Source of the DNA: DATLAN01 sp035527455 | Lineage (GTDB): Bacteria; Planctomycetota; Planctomycetia; Pirellulales; Thermoguttaceae | NCBI GenBank assembly: GCA_035527455.1 | Contig: DATLAN010000552.1 | Location: 1-34,368 of the forward strand | DNA length: 34,368 nucleotides | Reading direction: 5' to 3' | Part shown: positions 25,053 through 31,434 of the stretch, in pieces | Numbering within the stretch: position 1 is the stretch's first letter | Layout of the letters: each line of letters begins with the position of its first letter | Notes under the pieces: generated by a model | Database searches by the model: none | What the model was told of the DNA's origin: nothing | Seen by the model: the letters and a program-made list of their open reading frames with translations, nothing else | Translations under genes and position numbers: made by a program

Positions 25053-26591
25053 ATGACTTGTCCGATTTCTGCCCAGCCCGGCCCTCTGCCGGAATACGTC
25101 AACCGACGCGCACGGGCAAAGACCATGCCGGCCGACTTGAACATTCGCGGATTGACCGCGGCGGATCTCGTGATTCTGCTTGCGTTTCACGATGGGGACT
25201 TTCGACAACGGAGATTCCACCGAAATCAGCTCTTTCTCCAGTGGTGGGAAGAATCGGGAAGTTATGAGGCCGTGCGGAGTCGGTGGTTCGCGCTGGCCTT
25301 GCGGACGCGCCGTTGGATTGCACCCGGTTCCCCGGAAAAACTCTCCGACAAGTTCATCCGCGAGTCGCTGGCCGTCGCAAGAAAAACCCGGCTTGAAAAT
25401 TGGGTCCTGCGAGAGGACGCGAGGCCCGACGCAACTCGCGGAATGGTGTCGTTGGAAGCCGAGGAGCGAGCGTTGGGTCTTCTGCGAGAAGGCAACTTGT
25501 CGAAGGCCGAGATACAACGGCGCGTGGGAATGAGCAAGTCGGCTCTAAGGCGAATCGCCACATGGTTTGCCCGGGAGGCTGGCGGGGGTGGTTCGACGCT
25601 TCGCCTGAGGCCGCGGCGATCCGGGTTGTGGTGTCGCAATCGTCTGTGGTTGAACTGGTGGGAAACTGTCGAGTCGCCTACGTACGGAAGTCCCGATGCG
25701 ATTCTCCGTCGTTTCTACGCCTTGCCCCAAGCTGCCCGGGCGCTGCTGCTGGCCGGCCCCGGAGTTGCGCCCCGGACCACCGAGGCGAAGCTGGGACGAT
25801 CGACCGTTTGTTGTGCCGTCAAGGCCGCGCGTCGCAAGCGCGACGGAGATTCCAAGGGTTTGTCGGATTCGCGGGTGAAGCGGATTCGACGCGCGGAATG
25901 GTTGCGGTTGAACGACGCCCGATCCACAACCGGGATGACGGCCGCGAAGATTGCCCGGTCTTGCGCGGAACTGCCGCAGAGGACGGGAAAGAGGCGAGCA
26001 AGTACGATCTACGTAATCAACGAACTCCATAAGGCGAGATGGGAGCGGGAACTCGACGGCAAGCCGGCGCTTCACGGGCTTGGCGTTTGGGCCTTGCTGC
26101 GGATGCGCGAATCCCGCCTCACCCGCCGACAAGTCGTTGCCAAGTGGAATCGACTCTCTTACGGGCGGCGGCTGGAGATTTGCCCGACTCGCCCGGAGGA
26201 TCTGCCCGAGGATCGTCTTGGCGAGCAAACGGTACGACGCGCGATGAAACTCGCTCTCGAAAACGGCGCGGAAGCCTTCGTCGCCCAGCGGAAGGGGAAG
26301 GGATGGGCGTGGTTCGCTCGAAAGAGCGAAGAGAAGACCGGCGACTCCGCGCCCGTGTCGATCGACCGCAAGGGCAAAGGCGGCGGTCGGCCGGAGAGTC
26401 TTCGGGAATTGCGACGGATCATCAAGGAGCATTTCGACCGAGACAGTGGGGCCACCGCGGACGAGATTTTGGCCCAGTACAAGAGCACAAACGCTACGGC
26501 CATCCAGGCCGGGAAGCTCAGCCGCGGGGGCAAGTCGGTTGTTTATCGGCTCCGATCCGAAATTCGCAAGCAAGCGACGGGAAACGTCTAG
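25053..26591 (+). CDS. Multi-HTH DNA-binding-like protein with three internal repeats
   Basis: I do not recognise this 512-residue basic protein. It contains three similar units of about 140 residues, starting near 57, 195 and 343. Units 1 and 2 share RN-x-L-(F/W)-L-x-WWE, then about 20 residues, then an 'AL..R..I.PG' stretch and a helix with 'TV..A.KAAR'-like text; unit 3 keeps KWNRLS..RR and LGEQTVRRAMKLA. Helix-turn-helix-like segments follow the units (139-173, EIQRRVGMSKSALRR; 292-325, AAKIARSC; 467-505, ADEILAQYKSTN). A DNA-binding regulator or replication protein of a mobile element is inferred. ATG 25053 has AAAGGTGAG upstream; the TTG at 24945 would translate the hairpin leader. An iteron-like block follows the stop. 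Confidence 0.65.
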   Translation: MTCPISAQPGPLPEYVNRRARAKTMPADLNIRGLTAADLVILLAFHDGDFRQRRFHRNQLFLQWWEESGSYEAVRSRWFALALRTRRWIAPGSPEKLSDKFIRESLAVARKTRLENWVLREDARPDATRGMVSLEAEERALGLLREGNLSKAEIQRRVGMSKSALRRIATWFAREAGGGGSTLRLRPRRSGLWCRNRLWLNWWETVESPTYGSPDAILRRFYALPQAARALLLAGPGVAPRTTEAKLGRSTVCCAVKAARRKRDGDSKGLSDSRVKRIRRAEWLRLNDARSTTGMTAAKIARSCAELPQRTGKRRASTIYVINELHKARWERELDGKPALHGLGVWALLRMRESRLTRRQVVAKWNRLSYGRRLEICPTRPEDLPEDRLGEQTVRRAMKLALENGAEAFVAQRKGKGWAWFARKSEEKTGDSAPVSIDRKGKGGGRPESLRELRRIIKEHFDRDSGATADEILAQYKSTNATAIQAGKLSRGGKSVVYRLRSEIRKQATGNV

Positions 26592-26592
26592 C

Positions 26593-26664
26593 GGACCTTA
26601 CGAAACCACCTTACGAAACCTCCGGCCGAGTTTACGAAGGTCGAAATCCGAAATCGTAAGGTCC
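26593..26664. repeat. Iteron-like block: tandem 13-base repeats within an inverted repeat
   Basis: ACCTTACGAAACC occurs twice in perfect tandem (26595-26607, 26608-26620), with a third partial TTTACGAAGG at 26631-26640. The outer arms GGACCTTACGA (26593-26603) and TCGTAAGGTCC (26654-26664) are a perfect 11-base inverted repeat. It starts two bases after a DNA-binding-type gene and could be an operator, replication origin or partition site. Confidence 0.6.
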
Positions 26665-26761
26665 ATTGTCTTAACGGGTTGCGCTCTGGCGACCTTCTTT
26701 TTCTTGCCCGCGAGGGTTTCTGAAACTAGACAGGTTCTCCTGTCCGCACAGAATTGGGGGC

Positions 26762-27061
26762 ATGACCACTGCATCATCCAGGTCGAGCGCAAAACCACGG
26801 GCCGGCACATCCGCCCCGGGCTGCATCGAAGCCGGCGTCTTGTACCGGCTGGACGAACTGCGCAGCCGTCTGGGGGTCGGTTTCGAGGGGTGGAGGAGTC
26901 TGCGTAAAGCCGGACTTGAGGATCATGTCATCAAGATTGCCGGCCGGCGGTTCCTGCTTGGCGATTCGGTGTTGGACGTGTTCGGTAAGCTACTGCGCAA
27001 ACAACAGGCCGAGCGGGAGCAACGGCGACTCGACGCGGCCGGGGAGGATCATCCTCGATGA
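26762..27061 (+). CDS. Small excisionase/MerR-like DNA-binding protein
   Basis: This 99-residue basic protein has a central stretch GVLYRLDELRSRLGVGFEGWRSLRKAGL followed by VIKIAGRRFLLGDSVLDVF, the layout of small winged-helix proteins of the excisionase/AlpA type that bind DNA in mobile elements. The match is by pattern only. The C-terminus is a charged helix. Its stop overlaps the next start as ATGA, indicating translational coupling. The ATG at 26762 has only a poorly placed GGGGG upstream, so the true start could lie downstream. Confidence 0.5.
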   Translation: MTTASSRSSAKPRAGTSAPGCIEAGVLYRLDELRSRLGVGFEGWRSLRKAGLEDHVIKIAGRRFLLGDSVLDVFGKLLRKQQAEREQRRLDAAGEDHPR

Positions 27062-27435
27062 CCACCCCCGACCCGCGACAACAAGAATTCGAGTTTTCAA
27101 GCGGGCCGGGCAGCCTTGGACGATTACTTGAAGGGAGGACAATGAGCACGCCTGACCGGAAGCAAACGGAATTCAAGCTCATATTCCCCCGCGGTCAACA
27201 GCGCGAGTTACTCAGACAGGCACGATTCGTGGCACACCGAGCAAAGGATGGCGTTGTCGTTTCGTGCGCGTGCCAGCGTGCCGTCTTGAAGGTCGTCGAC
27301 GATCATCACGGCCCCGGCCGTCCGGCGTGGGTATCGTACAAGACGATAGCGCCCGAGCGACCGCCGCGCCGATCGGTCGAACGGCAGCGCCAAATCGAAG
27401 CGGCGAAGGCCCGCCTGGCCGCGGCCGGAATCTAA
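27058..27435 (+). CDS. Small hypothetical protein, two possible starts
   Basis: This 125-residue basic protein is not recognised. From 27058 it overlaps the upstream gene by ATGA and has GGGGAGG ten bases before. A second in-frame ATG at 27142 has AAGGGAGG four bases before and would give 97 residues. The two N-termini are alike, MTTPDPRQQEFEF and MSTPDRKQTEFKL, as if the start region had been duplicated. The middle contains two Cys (VSCACQ) and PAWVSYKTIAPERPP; the C-terminus is a charged helix. It lies 22 bases before the replication-initiator-like gene and is probably cotranscribed. Confidence 0.5.
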   Translation: MTTPDPRQQEFEFSSGPGSLGRLLEGRTMSTPDRKQTEFKLIFPRGQQRELLRQARFVAHRAKDGVVVSCACQRAVLKVVDDHHGPGRPAWVSYKTIAPERPPRRSVERQRQIEAAKARLAAAGI

Positions 27436-27457
27436 ACGGAATCTGAACGGAGGCGAC

Positions 27458-28615
27458 ATGGAGAGCACACGAAAAGGGGCCGCCGGCCCGCAAGCAGACC
27501 GGCAGCCCGACGTACTGCCACCCGCCAGTCTAGCACGTCGGGACACCCCCGGCAATCTGGCCTGCCGATCCGTCGGCCCATGCCTACCTCGTGACGACTT
27601 ATGGCGCGTCGATGAGGACTTGGCCATCAACCACGTTGCGAAGAGAGTCTACGCAGTACTCCATGCCGCGGCCCAAGCCGTCGGCCCACAATTGGCCGTG
27701 ACCGCGGCGGCAATTGCCCAACGGATCGGAGTCACAGACTGCAAGACAGTCCGCAAGGCGCTGGGGGAACTCGCCGCGCATGACCTGATAGCTCTGATCG
27801 ATCGGGACAGACGCCGCGGGACTATCCTGATCGCCGTGTACGCCCCCTACCCGGGCCGGGCAGTCCCGCTGCCGGATCCGCAGCTACGCTTGCCATTCAC
27901 GGGCTTTCAGACGGAAGAAAGCCCGTCCACCCAGCCCGTCACGGGCTTTCAGACGGAAGAAAGCCCGTCCACCCAGCCCTCAATGTTCTACTCATCGCGC
28001 GACGACTCCGCGCGCGGGACTACCCCATCGGAATCCGATTCGGAATCCGATCTTTCGACGACGACGACGAAAGGAGTTTCTTGGGGAAGGGAAGAATTCG
28101 AGTTCCGCGACCTGCTCCTGCGGACCATGTACCCCGATTACATCCCGAGACTCGACACGACAGACCGGGCCACACTCGCGGCTCTGGCAATCATCGCCAC
28201 GTCGGAGAATGAATTGCGGGACTGGATCGGCGACGCGGCAGCCCGAACGAGGAAGGCCGTCGTCGCCGGGCAGCAGCGAAAAGAACCGATCAAGTCACCC
28301 ATCGCGTACCTGAAAAAGACAATCGCGAATGGGCTTTATGAGCCTCTCCGTCGCGTCAATGGCAAGCCCGACGGCCAGAAGCTTCTCAAACGTTGGATCG
28401 ACGAGGTGTGGGGCATGGCCAGGCAAGCAGCGGCCCGATCGCCACCCGCGAGGCCGCCCAAGCAACAGACCGATCCCGGCGACCGCGCGAAAGGGCAGAC
28501 GGGCCTACAGTCCCGCCCCGTACACACGACCGCGCCGCCAGTAGACCAGCTCACACCCGGCGAACGAGCCAGAAAAGCTCAGATTGTTCAGAACCTCCTC
28601 AACAGCAGCGAGTAG
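27458..28615 (+). CDS. Replication-initiator-like winged-helix protein
   Basis: This 385-residue protein has an N-terminal winged-helix domain (about 50-130: AKRVYAVLHAAA, IAQRIGVTDCKTVRKALGEL, DLIALIDRDRRRGTILIAV) like that of phage and plasmid replication proteins. A low-complexity linker holds a doubled 14-residue unit, TGFQTEESPSTQPV (147-174). A helical domain follows, with the KSPIAYLKKTIANGLYEPL segment often seen at the C-terminal part of DnaD-like or replication-organiser proteins. A role in starting replication of the element is inferred. GGAGGCGAC precedes ATG 27458, and the next gene starts three bases after the stop. Alternatively it is only a regulator. Confidence 0.55.
   Translation: MESTRKGAAGPQADRQPDVLPPASLARRDTPGNLACRSVGPCLPRDDLWRVDEDLAINHVAKRVYAVLHAAAQAVGPQLAVTAAAIAQRIGVTDCKTVRKALGELAAHDLIALIDRDRRRGTILIAVYAPYPGRAVPLPDPQLRLPFTGFQTEESPSTQPVTGFQTEESPSTQPSMFYSSRDDSARGTTPSESDSESDLSTTTTKGVSWGREEFEFRDLLLRTMYPDYIPRLDTTDRATLAALAIIATSENELRDWIGDAAARTRKAVVAGQQRKEPIKSPIAYLKKTIANGLYEPLRRVNGKPDGQKLLKRWIDEVWGMARQAAARSPPARPPKQQTDPGDRAKGQTGLQSRPVHTTAPPVDQLTPGERARKAQIVQNLLNSSE
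27898..27979 (+). repeat. In-frame 42-base tandem repeat forming two hairpins
   Basis: The first unit is 27898-27939 and the second, 27940-27979, is identical over 40 bases. Each contains a hairpin with ten-base arms, ACGGGCTTTC (899-908 of the first unit) and GAAAGCCCGT. The unit is 14 codons, so the reading frame is kept. Confidence 0.75.
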
Positions 28616-28618
28616 ACG

Positions 28619-29257
28619 ATGACCCGCCAGACGATCATGCCATTCTCGGCTTGCCGAGCCGACGCAAGACCGATGCCGGCAAAAGCCCACAACGACCGGG
28701 AGCGGGTGTTGGCTTTCCTGATCGACCGAGGCCCCGACGGTGCAACGGATCACGAAATCGCTGAGGCCCTCCACATCTTGTCGGACAGCGCACGGGCGAG
28801 GCGGGTCGAATTGCGGGACAGCCGGCTTGTGGTCGATTCCGGCAAGCGGCGGCCCTCCCCCAGCCGACACGGCGCAACCGTCTGGGTCGTCACCACCGCC
28901 GCGGCGACCAGGGCGGCCACCACGTCGCCGGCCGCAACGATCGGCCCGGCGACGGAGCCGAAGCCGACCTATTTCTCGCGAAATGCCTCCGAGGCCCTGG
29001 CGACCAGGCCGGCCGTCACGTCGCCGGCCGCAACGATCGGCCCGGCGCCCGGGCCGGCCGGTGCGGTCGACGCGGCCGACCGAGGCCCTGGAATCACAAC
29101 GACTCTCAAACTCCGCCGTCTGCGGAGCGGCTGCTGCCCATGGTGCGGCCACAGCGACTTCTGGCTGTCGATTTTCAACAGGCGGATCTGTAGGCCGTGT
29201 CATGCGCCGGTGGTGGCGAACCTTGAAAAGCGACCACGGGCATTTCGCGAGAAATAG
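28619..29257 (+). CDS. HTH plus zinc-ribbon protein
   Basis: This 212-residue protein has an N-terminal winged-helix-like part (about 20-85: RERVLAFLIDRGPDGATDHEIAEAL by pattern), a long Ala/Thr/Pro linker in which TSPAATIGPA occurs twice, and a C-terminal zinc ribbon (CPWCGH then CRPCH, about residues 179-200). Such HTH/zinc-ribbon proteins often accompany replication genes in phages and plasmids, but I cannot name a family. The ATG at 28619 is three bases after the preceding stop; ATGs at 28637 and 28673 are alternatives nearer the folded part. A strong AGGAGG for the next gene follows its stop directly. Confidence 0.55.
   Translation: MTRQTIMPFSACRADARPMPAKAHNDRERVLAFLIDRGPDGATDHEIAEALHILSDSARARRVELRDSRLVVDSGKRRPSPSRHGATVWVVTTAAATRAATTSPAATIGPATEPKPTYFSRNASEALATRPAVTSPAATIGPAPGPAGAVDAADRGPGITTTLKLRRLRSGCCPWCGHSDFWLSIFNRRICRPCHAPVVANLEKRPRAFREK
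28921..29047 (+). repeat. 31-base direct repeat inside the zinc-ribbon gene
   Basis: The same 31 bases occur at 28921-28951 and 29017-29047, 96 bases apart and in the same frame; they encode the doubled TSPAATIGPA linker piece. Confidence 0.7.
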
Positions 29258-29266
29258 GAGGAAATC

Positions 29267-30178
29267 ATGGTCAGGTCCCGCGCAACGAGCGAGTGGAACA
29301 AGGCGACCGCCCGGTACGTTGAACGCCTGCAAGGCGTTCTTGAAGACCTTGAAGGCTACTGGCCGTTGACTCTGCGGCAAGTGTACTACCAGTTGGTGGC
29401 GGCGGGTGCCATTGCCAACACCAAACTGGAATACGCCAAGCTGTCCCGCGTGTTGACGAAAGCCCGGCTTGACGGCGTCGTGTCATGGGGGGCGATCGAA
29501 GACAGAACTCGATCTAGTCTCAACTCCGGCGGCTGGGCAAACCAAAAAGCGTTCGTCGCTACCGAGACGGAAAGGTTTCTCGAGGGCTACCGGCGAGATC
29601 TACTTCAGTCGCAAGACTGCGCCCTCGAGCTGTGGGTAGAGAAGGATGCACTCTCTCGCCTGTGTCACGACGCGGCATTGCCGTTTTGCGTTTCCGTGAT
29701 CGTGGCACGCGGATATTCGTCGGTCAGCTACGTTCACGAGGCACGCCAACGGATCGAGCGGAACGTCCGCCGCGGCTTCGACGAGACCAAGATTCTCTAC
29801 TTCGGCGACCTGGACCCGAGCGGTTGGAACATGCTGCCGGCGATGATGGAAACCCTCCAGGAGGAGATGGGGCTGGGCGAGCACGTCGTTCCCGTGCGAT
29901 GCGCCCTAACCCCCGAACAAGTGGAAGAGTTCGATCTGCCACACAATCCCGATGCCTTGAAGCCGACCGACACCCGCGCCCGAGCCTACGTCGAGCAGTT
30001 CGGCGAGTTGGCCGTCGAGTTGGACGCCTTGCCGCCGGCCACCCTCCAAGCCCTTGTCAAATCGTCGATCGAGGCGGAATTGGACATGATACGTTTTCAA
30101 AAGGAGCAAGCCCGGGAAACGACCGAAATCGGGGACCTGGAGGAAATGAAAGTCCGGATCATGGATCTGATGGAATAG
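29267..30178 (+). CDS. Topoisomerase VI A-like (Mini-A type) Toprim protein
   Basis: This 303-residue protein resembles the A subunit of type IIB topoisomerases (Topo VI-A, Spo11). An N-terminal winged-helix segment reads LTLRQVYYQLV with Tyr 40/41 at the place of the DNA-cleaving Tyr, followed by KLSRVLTKARLDGVVSW. The Toprim part shows Glu 125 in LWVEKDAL and Asp 181/183 in YFGDLDPSGW, the metal-binding set. At about 300 residues it fits the short stand-alone A-like proteins described from mobile elements (Mini-A). No B-subunit ATPase gene is visible beside it. It may nick, cleave or relax DNA during replication of the element; activity is inferred. ATAGGAGGA directly precedes ATG 29267. 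Confidence 0.72.
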   Translation: MVRSRATSEWNKATARYVERLQGVLEDLEGYWPLTLRQVYYQLVAAGAIANTKLEYAKLSRVLTKARLDGVVSWGAIEDRTRSSLNSGGWANQKAFVATETERFLEGYRRDLLQSQDCALELWVEKDALSRLCHDAALPFCVSVIVARGYSSVSYVHEARQRIERNVRRGFDETKILYFGDLDPSGWNMLPAMMETLQEEMGLGEHVVPVRCALTPEQVEEFDLPHNPDALKPTDTRARAYVEQFGELAVELDALPPATLQALVKSSIEAELDMIRFQKEQARETTEIGDLEEMKVRIMDLME

Positions 30179-30283
30179 CTGTTTTCAGCCGCCGCGGGTC
30201 CTACTTGGCGATCCGAGCGGGCGAGGGCTACGGGAACAGTTGGCTACTCAGACACAGTTTCTTTTCGCCCGGGAAGAATCGAC

Positions 30284-30490
30284 ATGACCAAGCCCAAAGC
30301 CGAAAAATCCCGGAAAATCCCCGATCCGGCCGGCCGGCAGAAGTACATTTTTTCCCGGCGGCCGAGGTGCCCCAAATGTCGGTCACTCCATTTGCGATCG
30401 TATCGATCCACGAAGGGCAGCGACAATAGCGTGAGTCGGCACGTTCGATGCGCCGCTTGCAGCTGGCAAGGGATTCTCGTCCTCGAATGA
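30284..30490 (+). CDS. Small zinc-ribbon protein
   Basis: This 68-residue very basic protein has CPKC (about residues 29-32) and CAAC (about 57-60) separated by a Arg/Ser-rich strand, and ends in WQGILVLE. This is a classic single zinc ribbon, similar in plan to transcription-factor or transposase zinc ribbons. It is not the same as the zinc ribbon at 192-407, although the plan is alike. GGAAGAA precedes the ATG at good distance. In this setting a DNA- or RNA-binding accessory role is plausible but not shown. Confidence 0.6.
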   Translation: MTKPKAEKSRKIPDPAGRQKYIFSRRPRCPKCRSLHLRSYRSTKGSDNSVSRHVRCAACSWQGILVLE

Positions 30491-30497
30491 GAAATGA

Positions 30498-30510
30498 TCC
30501 AAAATTTGGA
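30498..30510. promoter_or_regulatory. AT-rich palindrome, possible operator
   Basis: TCCAAA-A-TTTGGA is a perfect palindrome in an AT-rich patch between the zinc-ribbon gene and the next gene, unlike the GC-rich surroundings. Confidence 0.3.
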
Positions 30511-30637
30511 AATGCGAACCGGGCCATCAGTTATTCTGAAGGAAACAGCCACTTCCTCCAGGAACGAAACGTAATCATCTCGCCCGAAACCCCGCCCGTT
30601 TCGCGCTCGGCCTGAAACTGAAAGGACAACCGCCCGA

Positions 30638-31384
30638 ATGAGCCAGCACATTGCACACACCGCGACGTACGAAGGGACAATGCCGATCGCGTTTTCCAAG
30701 GTCGGCGACCAACTGAACGCCCGGATCGACGCGGCCAATGGGAAGCGCGATGAGGCTGCCGCGCTCCAGGCCAAAGTCGGGGAGGCTTTCCGCAATAATC
30801 CCGCCTCCACCGACCGCCGACCGCTCTTCCGGCTACTGGCCGAAATCGCCGGAAACGAAGTGAACCTCTTCGTGGACCTCCAAGTTTACGACGGCGCCTT
30901 GCGCGAAATGCAGCGACGAGCCCATCAAAACGCCATGGACGAACTGACCGTTCTGGAAGAAGGGATCCGCCTTGCGATCGGCGAGGTCGGCTGGCCGGCC
31001 GGCAGACCGCTTCCGCGCGAACTCCTACTTCAGAACGCGGAATGGGCAGGCGTGTATCAAAGCACGCTCGCCTTTTGGGACGGCAACGAGCAATTCCGTC
31101 ACCTCGAACGGGAGCGGTTGGCGGCGATCGCGAACGCGGCGACGTATCGAAGGATGCTTCAAGAAGAGGAAAATCGCATCGCAGCCAAGACATCGCGCAA
31201 ACCTCCCGTTGCGGGCGAGCAAGAACTCTCCTATCGCAAGCAGCACGAGCAAGAGGCGGCCTTCCAAGAGAAAATCACCGGGCTTCTTGAGACAACGATC
31301 AACGGCAACGCGAAAAAACGCGCCCGCCCAACTTCCTCGGCGTCGCGGAGTAGCAGCCAGTCGGCAGTCGGCGGTGCGCAGTAG
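30638..31384 (+). CDS. Hypothetical helical protein
   Basis: This 248-residue protein is not recognised. It is predicted by eye to be mostly helical, rich in Glu, Arg, Ala and Gln, with likely coiled-coil segments (about 45-110 and 170-230) and a disordered Ser/Arg/Lys-rich tail. ATG 30638 has AAAGGA eleven bases upstream. It lies immediately before the tape-measure-like gene, in the same direction. Its position might suggest a tail-assembly or packaging-related role, but nothing in the sequence proves it. Confidence 0.55.
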   Translation: MSQHIAHTATYEGTMPIAFSKVGDQLNARIDAANGKRDEAAALQAKVGEAFRNNPASTDRRPLFRLLAEIAGNEVNLFVDLQVYDGALREMQRRAHQNAMDELTVLEEGIRLAIGEVGWPAGRPLPRELLLQNAEWAGVYQSTLAFWDGNEQFRHLERERLAAIANAATYRRMLQEEENRIAAKTSRKPPVAGEQELSYRKQHEQEAAFQEKITGLLETTINGNAKKRARPTSSASRSSSQSAVGGAQ

Positions 31385-31403
31385 GCAATGAAGAGTCCAA
31401 CTG

Positions 31404-31431
31404 AAATCCGAAATCCGAAATCCGAGATCCG
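31404..31431 (+). repeat. Seven-base tandem repeat before the tape-measure gene
   Basis: AAATCCG occurs three times in tandem (31404-31424), followed by AGATCCG (31425-31431). It ends three bases before the ATG, occupying the place of the ribosome site. AAATCCG also occurs in the iteron-like block near 26644. Confidence 0.65.
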
Positions 31432-31434
31432 ATC

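Noticed and set aside
27898..27979. CRISPR-like or terminator hairpins
   Set aside because: Only two in-frame units without spacers or T-runs, inside a coding region.
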